A DNA stretch of 64,000 nt, taken from contig NC_092526.1 in the NCBI RefSeq assembly GCF_037038585.1, positions 35,415,501 through 35,479,500 of the forward strand, written 5' to 3'. A model generated the notes under the pieces. That model saw only the letters and a program-made list of their open reading frames with translations. It was not told where the DNA came from and did not search any database. The position numbers were made by a program, and so were the translations under genes. The stretch comes from Patagioenas fasciata (Eukaryota; Chordata; Aves; Columbiformes; Columbidae). Below, in pieces: positions 46,801-59,300 of this stretch (its first letter is position 1; each line of letters starts with the position of its first letter).

Positions 46801-49395
46801 GAAACAGGCTGTTAGGTATGGTGCTAGTCTCTGTCTGGCCAAGAAGATCAACATCTCGGCAGACATCCAAAATCAGGCAGCCAAATCTCAGGCTTTGAAG
46901 AACTGGACTCATGAGGAGGAAATCTGGGAGTGAGCCTAAGCCATCCTTGGAGAAGTGCAGAAGAGGCCATTCAATGGAAACTGCCTTGCTTGGCAGAAAA
47001 GGCATCCAAAATGGCAGGGTCACTTGAAAAGTGGATGGTAGTACAACTGCTGTTGAGTCAAAGGACTCTGTCAATGCACCTACTAGGAGAGTGACTAAAC
47101 TGCCTCCTGATGGCAGAGAGCAGCTTTTGTGGTGGGGCAGGGACCTCGTGCCTCTTGTAAGCACATTGCAGGAAGGCTGGCTGCCCCTGCAAGCCTTAGG
47201 TTTGGAGGAAGGATAGTCTGACAGGTTGGCCTGAGACACAGGAGCTTTGCAGGTAGCTCTTTGCTGTGCTCCAGCCTTAGTTTGTGATCCACGAATATTC
47301 CTGCCTGGCAGTTCTTTTCTGATCCAGTGGTGCTACCAGGAATCTCTTTCTCCCATATCTTTTTCTCCTGTCTTCTGTCAGCTGCAAGCTGGACATCTGG
47401 GTTTCCAAGCCAGGGCTCAGAGTGAAAGACAGACTTGTGCCACCAGAAATCAATCTGTGGGTGTGATGAATGGGACAACTCCAAGGCAGCCTTTACAGGG
47501 CAGGAGGAGCCAAGTGTTGTTTGAGGCAACTAGAGCCCTACCTTTGGGTTGGGACTGTTCTGTTTGCCATGTCTGGAGCCCTGGGGGTGCCTTGGGACCA
47601 GCGTGGTGCGGTAACAGGAACGAGGACTGATTCAAATAAGACAAGTGATATGTTACCTTTAACACCAGGGAAAACAGAAATGGCTCAGGGAAGCTGAGAC
47701 AACATTTCTGGAGCAACGTAAGGTTTTTTAAGCGATTTCCTGATTCCTTTGACTGCTTGATCTTACAGCCTGAGTATTGCCCTGGTGTTATTTCTTTGGA
47801 TTTCATTTCCTAAGACGTCCTGAAGAGCAGGGAGTGAAAAATAAAATAAAAACCTGGCATGTATTTTACAAGCTGTGCCGGCATCTCCCACAGACCCCGT
47901 CAACCCTTTGAACCACAGCTGCTCCGATAGCTGAGGTCACTGGAAAGGCTCCTACTGACTTTAGGGACCTTTGAACCCAATCTGTAAGTAGAGATGCACT
48001 TGCAAGCATGACCGAAAAGCCATTTTGGTGGAAAATCTCCCACTGGCTCCAGGAGAGGTTGGGTCACAGCCTGGCCATGGACTCTTGTGATGGAGGAGCC
48101 CCCTTCATAACATGATTGCTGCTGGATGCACTGCAAGCTAACAAAGCTGCATCGGCTCTGTACCACCCACTGCCTGACAGCACGGGAAGGAGAGGCACCT
48201 CATTTTCAAGTCTTTGGGGTGGATCAGGGTTTTCAGCCCATGGCTGGACTCCAGTCATCTTCCTAGAGGGTTTGCAGCAGCTCCCCAGCATCAGCTTTTT
48301 TCATTTATGCTCCACAACAAGAAGTGCGGTTAGAAATTTTTTTGAATGGGGAAAGTTTCTTGCCTCAGGCCAAGCACAGAAATGTGGAATGGATTTGGAT
48401 CAAACTTTTTTTGTTGTTGTTTTCTTTTGGAATTTTATTTAAAGAAAAAAAAATAGCACCTTGAGCAATAGCTGAAGCATGGAAAATTTCATCCCAAAAG
48501 GTGGATGCTTTGTGAAATTATGAGCATGTGAAAACAGGTGGTTAAACTGAAATGGTTTTACAGATTTAAGTACAGAGGGTGCTACCAAAAACCTGTTATA
48601 AATCCTGCAGTGAACTCTTCTTGAAAGGCAGAGGTAGAAGAACAGGCCATCAGCAAGTAACCTGAACCACTAGCAAACCCACAGGCGGCTCCAGAACTGG
48701 TAAAGAAGCCAAGCAAAATGAGAAGAGGCTTTCTGAAAGGTCAGCAAGGGAGCCAAGTCCAGGCCCAGGCTTCAGTATTTAAACTTAGTCTCAAAAACTA
48801 CACCCCAGTGACTGGTATCTGGCTGGGACAAACTTTACTTGCAGCACCTGATCCAAAACCTGCTCGAGTCAATGGCAAGCGCTCTGCAGACTTCTCAGAG
48901 TGTTGGATCAGGGCCTTAAACGTGCAGCCAGGAGGAAAAACATGTAAGGGCTGTGCTGCAGCATGAGGAGAGGAGGAGGAAGGGCTGGTGCTATGCGAGA
49001 GCCAGAACCGCGCTGCCCGTCGCCATGAAAACCAGTGGTTGTGCTGCTGGAGGTGGGAATAGGGTCCTGGGGAGAAGAAAGTCACAGTGAGTTGGAGGTC
49101 TAGAGCTGTGAGAGATCAGGAGGGAAGGCTTTACATCTTTTATTGATGTCATTACAGCTAAAGGGGCTAATTACATCAAGGCTTTGCTGCGCAAGGTGCT
49201 GTGTAAATACATGACAGGAGAGGGGCCCCGTCCCGTGCTGCTCTTGGTTGGCACAGAAGAGGGGTAGCAGTTCTTTTCAGCTACCTGGATGATGTCCAGT
49301 GAGCACGATGTGTGGCTGTCACTGTCCTCTCTGTGATGGACTGTGCTCCTGCTGGAGCCCAGGGCCTCAGAAACACACCTTTTTGGGTAGATTAT
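43833..49395. other. Intergenic stretch, no recognised gene
   Basis: Moderately GC-rich sequence. Longer open frames occur at 46061-46501 (+, 146 codons), 46766-47239 (-, 157 codons) and 47095-47529 (-, 144 codons). They overlap in several frames, have no recognisable domain, and in most cases show no convincing splice context, so I treat them as chance. No clear CR1 tail seen here. ASB1, the gene expected next to TRAF3IP1 by vertebrate synteny, is not recognisable. Confidence 0.55.
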
Positions 49396-49450
49396 GTTAA
49401 AATAAAAATAGGATAAAAAAATAAAGTAAAACAAAAATAAAATAAAAATA
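49396..49450. repeat. A-rich (AAAAT)n-like simple repeat
   Basis: taaaataaaaataggataaa followed by further A/T pentamer-like units, about 55 bp. Confidence 0.85.
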
Positions 49451-49599
49451 GATTTACTTGTTCAGTTGGCAGAATGATCTGTGAGTGAAAGTCCACTTTC
49501 GGTAGATGAACGTGCCCACACGGGTGTCTATATGCTCTAAGGGATGCTTGACTCAATTGCCTATACTGGCAGGCTGCCTGTGGTCTTCATATGTCCAGA

Positions 49600-49692
49600 C
49601 TGTTTTCCTGTGCACTCATAAGATAATATCTGTTTGCTTTTTTGTCTTATCTCTCCTTCACATGTCCTCGCAGAAATGCAGGACCCCCGCAG
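49600..49692 (+). repeat. Short paralogous segment, member 1
   Basis: ctgttttcctgtgcactcat, a pyrimidine-rich run, then cttcacatgtcctcgcagaa and atgcaggacccccgcag. It resembles 50904-51000 along its whole length. The ctcgcag/tttacag position in the two members looks like a splice acceptor. After it, all three + frames stay open for some distance here, up to a gtaatg donor-like site at about 49815. The family is unknown to me. Confidence 0.7.
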
Positions 49693-50903
49693 CGTGCCTT
49701 GGGAAACCCAGCTCACCTCAACGGTTCAGCCACAGAGCCCCGCCAAGAAAACACGCACCGGGAAGCATCCACCCTTCGTGCAGACCTGATGCAGCTCAGC
49801 AAGGACCTGCCAGGTAATGAGATGCTGCTCCCAGTCCCCCTTGTGTTCAGCCTTGTCCCACCTCAGGGATCCTGAGGATGGAGGCGGGGGCAGGCAGTGG
49901 TGCTCCCATTTGACGCCTCACTCATTCGTTATTAATGTGAGCTGGCGTGCTGCTTTTAGACTCTCTGGGTCACTAGGAATGAGCTGATTTCTGTCGTGTT
50001 GCTAAAATGTAAGTGTGATTATGAAGTGTTATGATATACGGTCTGCAGAGTTTTACAGCTGTGTCTTAAAGGGCTCATAACAAGATTTAAAAAAAAAAGG
50101 GGGTGGGGGGCTTAAACTGGAAGCCAGCAGTATAGTCAAATTAAGGAGTACAATGGCAATGCTAATTAAAACTCCACAGAGAGAAGTGGGGAAGGAAATT
50201 ACCTCACTCCCAGTGCTGTCACAGGATGGTTATTGCCCAGGGACAAAATAATAGACAGGCAAACCAGAGGTTGGAGAGACCAGCTTGGGCCATGAGAGAG
50301 AAAGCCTAAACATCTCCTCTCTCCCCAGGATGCAGGTGGGCATCCTTGCTTTGTCAGGACAGCCAGGAGGGGCAAACCAGCTATGGAGAATGTGCTGGTA
50401 GCCTGAGCACTTTGGTGCGTGGAAGCTATTAAAGAAGATTTCAGCCAAGGTGAAAAGTGGGAGCCTGTGGTACTTGGTCCTAAGCTATTTTTTTTCACGT
50501 TAGACAATCAGTCTTTTTACCATCTATAGAGGAAGTTGGTTGAAAGTGTTTCTCTATAATTCTTGTCTCATGAAAGCATGGGTGCAGGCTCCATGCTCTC
50601 CACATTGGTAAAGAAGTGTGGAAAGTCCAGTAGCCAAGAGATGGTGTGCTCCATGAGAGCCTGCAAGGGCTTCCTCCAGGTCCTGGGTGTAGGTAAGGTA
50701 ATCAAGTGTCTAGGCTGTAAAGTACAGTTTGCATGGTCGAGTAGCCCTGGAAAAGAGGGGTTGAGATTTAGGCATTGGACCCTTCACAGTCAAACCATGA
50801 AAAAAGTTATAAATGGGCAAGGCAATCATCAGAGCAAAAGCTGGGACCTTGGCTTTACCAGCAAGGAAGGAGTTGTAAGGTTGCCTTTTTCCTGCAGAAG
50901 CAG

Positions 50904-51000
50904 ATTGTTTCCCTGTGCACTCAGGAGATAACAACAGTCTATTTTTGCCCTATTGTCTTAACCTTTCTTCACATGTCCTTTACAGAAACGCAGGACCCCA
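50904..51000 (+). repeat. Short paralogous segment, member 2
   Basis: attgtttccctgtgcactca, then a T-rich run, cttcacatgtcctttacaga and aacgcaggacccca. Similar in order and spacing to 49600-49692, 1.3 kb to the left; flanking sequences are not alike. Confidence 0.7.
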
Positions 51001-54000
51001 CCACCATGCGTTGACCCCTCACAGCTTTGTCTTCAGTCCTTGCGAAGCAGGATGGGTCTTGAGGTTTCTCCACCAACATCTTCAAGAAGGGCTTTGTTCT
51101 GCCACCTAGTTTTGACTCAGAGTAGCATCTCTCTTTCCAAGCCCAGACAGGACCTTGGACCTCACAACCCTCTGGAAAGCTCCTTTTACTCATGCCTTGG
51201 CTCCAAGCTTGAGTTTTTCCTTCAAAGCAATCCCACTGGAAAGTATTTAGGAACTGCTAGCCTTACTGTTCCCCATTTCATCTGTTCAACACAGCACCTT
51301 CCATTCTCTTTGAGTTTTAGGAGTTAATTAGGCAAGCTGATGCTTTCTGATCACAGCTACAACTTCAGCACCTTCTGTGGTGAAGCTGCAGCCTTTTGAG
51401 GTGACTTCAAGTCCACCATCCAGGTTTTCTTAGAGGTAAGTAAGAGTGGATGAGATTTTTTTTACATGATGCCACTGAGCTGGGCTGCTAGATTACGCAG
51501 CTCAATCCAGGTCAGCCCAAAATCCAGATAAATTGAAATCAGACATCAAGCCCTGCCAAAGACTTGCAGATCAAAGCAATGAGAGTATTGGCATGGCAAC
51601 ACAATAATGTTGACTACGTTGGCTTCCTCTCCAGTTCCACAACAGAGCTCTGTCAGTCTGGGACAGGTCATCTCCCTCCCATCGCTCTGATTTCAATTGC
51701 TAGCAATTCCCAGCACCATATTTGTATGGTTTTTTTTCAGTAGCGGAGCTAGGGCTTGCAACAGTGCCAACAGAAATCAGTGGTAATTATAGAGGAGAAT
51801 TAGCAGCGGCTAATAATGACTATTTTTCCCACTGTTGGAGACCAGCTTTCTTATATGATCAGGTACAACTTTCTCTTCCTGTGTTATTGGCCTACAGCAC
51901 TTTCTGCGTATTTCCTAAGTGTATTTTGGCAGCGTGAAATGCCACACCACATTTCATGGCATTGGAAGACTCACTTCCACAGAGTTAAAGAATGGTCCTT
52001 ACAGACTAGTTCGTGGTGTCACTAATGCCCTATCTCAAGTGAACAGTGAAAATATCCTGTCACCATGACGAGTAAGTAACCAGGATAGGTTTTTGTAGCT
52101 GGCAAAGCTGATCCACCATACTCTGCATATGGGAAAGCTGATTTCTCTGTGGTTTTTTTAATTTTTAAAATTATTATTATTTTTGTTTGTTTGTTTGTTC
52201 TGTGTCTAAAATGACTCAAAGCCTTTCCTTCATGTTCTGGCATGATGTAATTTTCAAGATGGTGAAACCTCACAGCAGCAGGAGCTGAATGAGTTCACAG
52301 AGAGCTGATCACACCTACATGCAAGAACCATGCTACATTTACTTCTGCTGGTTTAAAGGTGGAGAGGAAAAGGAAGGAAGAGGACATTTTGACGAAGGAT
52401 CTGGCAGCACAGCATGTAAGGTAGGGATGATTTGAAGGCAGCTCCAAATCAACTCAACGCAATTAGGACCAAAAATGCAGCAGAATTTAATTAATCTTGA
52501 AGACACTGTCTTCTCTTAAGCTGAAAGACTGTTTTATTAGGACAGCTCTTACCATCAGAAGCTTCTAGACATGTGAGCTTTTCTTCAAGGACCATGCACA
52601 AACCCTTGACTAGGTTTCTAGCTGTACAGCTGGTCACTCCTCTGGAGCTCAGAGTCTGGGAAGGACAATTGACTCTTCCCTTTTTTAACCTGAGCCTATT
52701 TGTGCCCCACTTGTCACTGTCCCGTGTCCTAATTCATCTCCTTTGCTGCAGCACTGGGACCTGAGTGCCCAGCAGCAGCCCTTGTTTCAAGCCTCCTTGA
52801 AGAAAACCAGGCTCCAGTAGCAGGGAGCTAACAGCTATTTTTGTGTTTCAGAGGTCAAAGCTGCTGAAGATGAAGTTTGAAGGTGAAATGATAGGTGCAA
52901 GCCCCTGAAATGAGCAGTTTATGGGTGACAAAGTACCATGGGCTGGAGTTCCCAGCTGTCTTGGTCACTTCCTAGGGGAAAGAAAGGAACACTCAAGCCT
53001 GACCAAAGCTTCTCCTGGAGGATACATTTCCCAGGAACTCTCGCTTTGATGGCTGTGAAATCCGTAAAGTTTTTCTTCTTGTATCTGGGAAACTACAGTC
53101 AAGCTCCAGTGGGGCTGTCCTTAGGTAAATAAATGACAGTAAAAATAACTCGTAAGTGCAACACCAACATGGGCATGTAAATCAACACCTGGAGTGCCTG
53201 CTTAAGGTAGGATGCCTCCTATTGCAGGGTGGTCTGGAAAGGATTCATCCTGCAAGCAAAACCCAGTCAAGAGGGAGGAGGCAAAGTCCCATCCAGATCT
53301 GACTCACAAATCCACGAGCAATTTCATTTCAAATAGATACAAGAGTTTAACGCGCCTGTCAGCAGCATTCTTCAGGTTGCACTGCTGCATGAAAGAGAGT
53401 GTTAGAACCTGGGACTTAAACTAAACAGATTTCCTATAGGAAACACACACAAAATTACATTGCTTCTAAAGTTACTTTTATAGACGTTTTCCCTGAGAAA
53501 TATTTCTCCCTGGAAAAATAAATTCACAGGATGTAATTAAAACAGTTATATGTGTACACTGGAATGGCCTCCTTTAAGTGCTTCACCAAATGCACCACTA
53601 ATAAAGGAATGAAAGCCAGCTTTGTTTAAATCTATTAATAACAATATGTATTAATTATAAAATGAGACATTGTTCTGTTAGTTTATGGTTATGAAAATAG
53701 CCTTTAATAAGGCTGAGACTGGAGTACTCAGCTTTTCAGTTGTCTGCATTGTTAAAAAGGCTTTGAAAATCTACCATAATCTACTTCTTTTACTTGTCAA
53801 ACCCTGACCCAATAAAGGCAATGGGTATCAGATTCCATACCCCATGGATTCTGGTAATAACCAGGTGCTGATGACCGTAGTTTTTCTGCTTTTCTTGCCA
53901 TTTTCTTTGTTTTCAGCTTTTGTTAAAAAAAAAAAAAAAGGCAATTGCATTGTATCAGAGTTTAACTTTCTCACTTTGGGAAACAAAGCCTTAAGAGGTT

Positions 54001-54959
54001 TGTATTAATCCATCTCTGCACTGAGTGGGTGCACTGGTGCTCCCAAATGTGCTCAAATAATTAGGGATAATAATTATCTCAGGTCCATACACCCCAGCTC
54101 CCCAGTCCAGCAACGGGGTGGCAAATGTACTCCCCCAGCTTTGCCAAGTGCCTGGGCTACAACACCCCTTATTCTGCCTGGAAAAAGGGTCCTTAAGGGT
54201 GCGGAGATGTTGCAGCCTGATGCCAAACCAGGGGTAGCTTTTTCTTCATGTGTTTTCCTAATGTCATAGAGGCACCCCAGCAATTTGGTGCAGCTGGGCA
54301 GAGGGGCATCAGTCTCATGTCAGGGAGGGATTTGGAGAACCCAGGAGAAGCGTTTGCAGGAGGGAATCAGTACAGCAGAAAGAAACGTCCCTGCCTGCCC
54401 TTCTCTGCGTGCTCCTTATGCAGGCCATCTTTCTTCATAGGGATACAAGCTAAAAGCCAAAAGGCAAAATTACACCTTTATACCAGTACAAGTACAACAT
54501 GTTTTTATTGCTATATAGCTGTTCTGATCCCCAATAAAACATTTCCATGTTCTTTGGGCATGACTGGCCATATTTTCTGTATCATTCTCAAGCAGAGCTG
54601 GGTGACGTTTCTAATGCATCTCCAGCACAGGACCTCTTCTTGAGGGGACAGGTAAGAAGTTGGAGTCATTTGTTATAAGAAATGTTGCATTGCTGAGGGA
54701 GGAGAGGCTTGAAGAGGTATTATCAGAATGGTCAATGTTATTTCTTTACAGGAGGCTGATTTTTGGTAACCGAAACATTTTAAATAGCCTCTCTGGAGCC
54801 ACTCCAATAAGAAAAAAAGACAAAAGAAGCAGAGAAAAATTGAACAGGGGTTGATCTGAAATACCCTGAAACAGAAACCCCTTCCCTGGGAAGGATGGGG
54901 AGCAAGGGGAGGTGGTTAAATGTGTGGAGCCGAGAGTCAGTTTTCATTTCTTAATTAGC
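51001..54959. other. Intergenic stretch, no recognised gene
   Basis: Contains a (ATT)n/(TTTG)n run at about 52160-52200 and an A-tract at about 53925-53939. A consensus-like donor (gag|gtaagt) occurs at 51436 without an identifiable exon. No coding region recognised. Confidence 0.6.
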
Positions 54960-55750
54960 TCTAAACCCCCGTGCCCTGCCACCGCCAGTGAGAGCCCGGC
55001 CAGGGAACGCCGCCCAAACGTCGCTTCGCAGCTGTTCAGCATCGCTGCATCTGAGCGAGGAAAACAATTGGGGAAATGTTTTATGTTCACACTCCACCTC
55101 GGAGGTAGGCTGGCGTCCAGAGTGTGCCGTAAAACAGGCAGGAATGCCGCTGGTTGGAAACGCGCTCGTAATTCTTGTGCCCCTCTTTCCAAAAGACACC
55201 TTTCTTCGTTTAATTGTTTTAAAACCGCAGCATGTTCACATTACCCTCCGCGGAAATCACAGCTGAAAAGGACTTTGTAGTTTCTTTTTTTAGCATTGGG
55301 GTTTGAGTAGGGGGTAGTTCTTGCTTTGTTTAGTTTCCTTAAATCCCCCCCTCACTGTAACAGCCGGGGGCTTCTTTTCCCCTTTTATTCTCCTAGGGCT
55401 CAATTCAATAAATATACATCCGGCTCCTTCGTGGTTGTAGTCCGGCTTGATGAAATTGCACTAGGCACTTCCAAGAAAAGGATGTTTATTTTTCTCTGCT
55501 GATTCGGTTAGGCTGGTCCAGGTCTCCTGTGCCCAGAGAGCCGCTCCATAAAGAGACCCTTGTGATCACGGCGGGGACGCTGTGTCAGCCGGTAAGTGCC
55601 TGCACTCACTCAACACGGGGATTCTCTTACTGCAGAGCCGGGGCTGCGGGCGGGCGGCTGTATTTTCTATATACAACACACGGGGAAAAAAAGCACGTTA
55701 AGAGCACAGTGTTAAGGTGGGAAAGTCAAGCACTCGCAAGGCAGATACAG
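54960..55750. promoter_or_regulatory. CpG-rich stretch, candidate promoter
   Basis: CpG dinucleotides are dense here (for example caccgccagtgagagcccgg, gaacgccgcccaaacgtcgc, cggcggggacgctgtgtcag, ctgcgggcgggcggctgtat) and rare in the rest of the window. A strong donor (ccg|gtaagt at 55592) could close a first exon on the + strand. No downstream coding exon is recognised, so the transcript, if any, may be non-coding or belong to a gene to the right. Confidence 0.45.
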
Positions 55751-56149
55751 CTAGAGCTGTCTGGAGAGCAGGCTTAATTCATCTGTTTATGTGAGCACAT
55801 TATGAAACAGTCTCCTATTTTTGCATAGTCCCATGCTTGTTTTGTAGTTAACAGCATTTTCTAGGTTTTGCCAGAACTTGCCACCTTCACAATGTGCTTT
55901 CTCCATAGATGTCCAGCACCGTGGAGATCCTGATGCTTGTTCCTAGCTGGATGCAGCGGTGAGGTTGGGCATCTCCAAAAGCACAGCCTCTGAAGGAAGT
56001 TGGAGATGTAGATGCTGCCATGGGAGACTCAGTGAGCCTTTCAACACTAATGCAGGTTTATGAGTTGTTTGCTCAATGCTGAAGAGACCAAATTTCATGG
56101 CAGACCTCATTTGAGGCAGCAGTCCTGTTCCAAGTCACTGGGGGCTGCA

Positions 56150-56250
56150 CCCTTGGGCCTGGATCTGGACTGTCTTGAAGTGTCTTGATGGGTTGGACTA
56201 GAAGATCTTTAAAGTTCCCTTCCAACCCAAATCATTCTATGATTTCTATG
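56150..56250 (+). mobile_element. CR1 LINE 3' tail
   Basis: cctggatctggactgtcttg, ttgatgggttggactagaag, atctttaaagttcccttcca and acccaaatcattctatgatt followed by tctatg: a plus-orientation CR1 3' terminus ending in the ATTCTATGATT tail. The 5' limit is uncertain. Confidence 0.9.
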
Positions 56251-56310
56251 ACCTATCTACTGTTTGACTTCTCTGTGTGTCAGGAGAAAAAATCTGGTTT
56301 GGGACATTTT

Positions 56311-56330
56311 CATAGAATCATAGAATTTTG
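56311..56330 (-). mobile_element. Very short CR1 tail remnant
   Basis: tcatagaatcatagaatttt is the reverse complement of the CR1 terminal octamer repeat, about 60 bp from the plus-strand tail, so the two lie tail to tail. No CR1 body is recognised to its right. Confidence 0.6.
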
Positions 56331-59300
56331 CAGTGAAGTATGAAAGCCTGGCAATCTGCACTGTGGATGCACTCATGCAGAAAAGCCAGATGCATTCAAA
56401 TGCCAGTAGTTCAGGGTGGTTCCTGTTCCCTTTGAGCCTGGCACTGAATGTTCACAGAATAAACCACGTTCTTTGCCTGAGAGGCATTCAACCAAAGCCA
56501 AAAGGCAAAGGAAATCTCATGCCAGCATCGCCAGCAATAAGCATTGGGAAATCAGGAGGCGGGTCTCTCCTGACCCTTAGTTCCTGATCTGAAGTTGATT
56601 TTGCAAAGCATCAGATTAAAACCAAGCCATTTTTGCCTTCCCATTCACAATTTCAAAGTTTCTACCCAGTGATGAGACCCTCAATATATTTTTGAACGAA
56701 AGCTGTGTGCCTTGTAGAGCATCCCTGGCTCTGCTTTCTGTGATACGGGGTGGTGTACATAAGATTCTGGTCCAGAAAAAGAGACAATGAAACCAATTGA
56801 CTAACTATAACTTTGAACAAGGATCCTGATCCTGTCTGTTGTTGTTTAACATTTTAAAAAACATGGAAGGTTTTGAGATGAGACTTGTCTCCTCTGCATT
56901 AACACTCCTCTTGTGATGCAGAAAACCCTAGGGCTGTACCAGACCTTTCCTTGGCTACAGCCAGAGTCTACAGCCTTGCTGTAGCTTATATGAAAGCATT
57001 GGAGTTGCCTTGTATTTGACATTTTTGCCTAGGAGCTAAGGTACATTTTCAATGTCTTCAGCAATGCTGCTAACAAAGTGATGGACAAACATTCCCACAT
57101 TATCCAGCGAATTGTGTCATGGTCACCTTTTTTTCTCAATTTGGGGATTAATTTTGGTCTCAGTGGAGCCAGCATCTTCTCTAAACCTAGCTGAAATACC
57201 TATTTTAAAAATTGTTCCTGTATGAAACAGAAGATTTCCGTTGTCAGGTTTACCTAGGGATGCATCTACTTGGTGAAAGGAGTCAGAGCTGTGAGTCCAA
57301 TGTAATGGGAAGAACACCAGAGGCTGGGCATCAGGCACTTGATGGTGCCAGGTTTCCCTTCCCACATCACCTCTGCTTATTGCTTTAATCAATAATCCCT
57401 CCTGCTGGATTGTTCTCACTGCTGATAGCAGTTCTCCTCCCCGTTTCCGTGCAGATATACTTTCTGTAACTGATTCATTTTCCTCTAATTATTGAACAGC
57501 CAGAACACTGCTCCAAACATTCCCTTTGCTTACTTAACATTATAAATAGAAAACTCTGGGGGGGCTTTAGCCATTTGGTTTGCTCTTCAGCACAGTGTCT
57601 TTGGCATTATGAACATTGAGAGCAAATGCGAGGGGGGTGAAACCTGCCCCATCTCATTGCTTGGTGGAGCCAGTTTACCTCTTCTCTGCAAGAGATGGGG
57701 TGCAGCCCTGGGGAAAGGGGGCACATCCCACTGCAGAGGGGCTGACAATGGCTTTGCTCAGGGCAGCGGGAGGCAGGGGACACTGGCCAGACTCGGAGGA
57801 AGAGGGAGGGACAGGGCAGGCTGCAGAGAAGTATTTTGCACATGCGTTAAACCATGTTGGAAATGAACTTTTCTCTTCCCCAGCTCTTACAACTCCTTTC
57901 TGTTTTTCCTGCCCTTGCTTTTCCTTGAAGTTTTTCTTCTCACAATCCCGCAGAGATGGTGGAAGAAGTTGTTCAAAGGGCAAAAACAAAGGGGAAAAAG
58001 CTTTCTAGTTTTACTTTCCCATCAAAATCTGAATATTTTCTGAAGATAAAAAAACAGGGAAAAATGTAAATAAATCCCTTTTGTCTGCAAAACCCCTGGT
58101 GAGAGTGGAGGAGGTTTGACTGAAATGTTCCTGAGTGACTCATTTCTGGGCAGCACTTTGCCGTCAATGGCAACTTGTCCTCGGTAGATTTTATGTTATT
58201 TTCTAACCTGCCTGCAAGGAGGTGTTTCGTTTGTTGACCGAGGTAAAGGAGGCGCCTGCTTCTCCTTTGATATTCCCACATCTGCCATCAGAGGAAGGCT
58301 CCAGATGGCCGTTTCTCCTGGAAAAAGTGGTGATTAAAAACTCCACTGGTGTCTCCCTCCCCTGCCTCATGCTGGGGATGTCTCTGATGGTGCCTCAAGC
58401 TGTTGATGGTGATGGCCTGATCACAGTAATGCACCCGGGAGAGTAGATACCCACAAGCACAGTTGCTCCATGAGCTGGAGACCTGTGGCCAGGGTATATG
58501 CTGCATCCTTTCTCACGTGCTGGGCATCCCTGAGAGAATGGGCTTGTGTAAACCCTTCCTCAGGTCCTCTGTGCTTTGAGGTGGGCTCTCCTGAGGAGCT
58601 CCTGCAGGGCAGTACTGCGCTACTGGAAAAGGATTTATTGAGCTGGAGCCTTTTATGCTCTTAGCAGAAGTAAATGCTAGGAGAAGAATGAGAAAAAACC
58701 ATGAACTCCAGCTCTCTCTGAGGTGGTGCCATAATTTTATTGGGAGAAATGAAAGGGGCATGTAGGACAATGATGGTCCAGTTTCCTTATAAATAGGCAC
58801 CTTCTGGTCAAGGCTAAAAACACTAAAAAGCAAGCATCCAAGGGCCAGGGTTGTGATGTGACACACACCTCTTTAGCCACAACTGGTGTGAAATACAACC
58901 TTTCTTTGGCCATTTTGCCTTATTAGTGTCATTGTGTGATGAAGCCAGTGTAAACTTTCCTTTGGGACCATGTTGGGGCTGACATCCCCCATGCAGGTGA
59001 GATGTTCACGGCCTGTCAGCACCCACAGGCAGGCTATCGATTTTATCTGTGTTTACCCTGGTGGTTCTTTACTCTATTTTAACCCTCCTTCCTCACTTGC
59101 AGCACTGATCGTACCAGTCTGCTGAGAGCAGCAGGGTTACCATTGATCTCTGTCTCATTTTGTGCCACGCGCCAAGGTGACAAATGGGTGGGATTTTCTG
59201 ATCTCTACTTTTCTGTGGTGTTACCGGATAACCTTCACTCCATGTCCTGCACGTTTTCATGGTCAAGACTGAAGGAGCAAAGTCCTGGACAAAATACAGC

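Noticed and set aside
46766-47529. Overlapping minus-strand ORFs of 157 and 144 codons, considered as a decayed retroelement
   Set aside because: No reverse transcriptase, protease, envelope or LTR-like motif is visible, and frames overlap in a GC-richer region where chance ORFs are expected.
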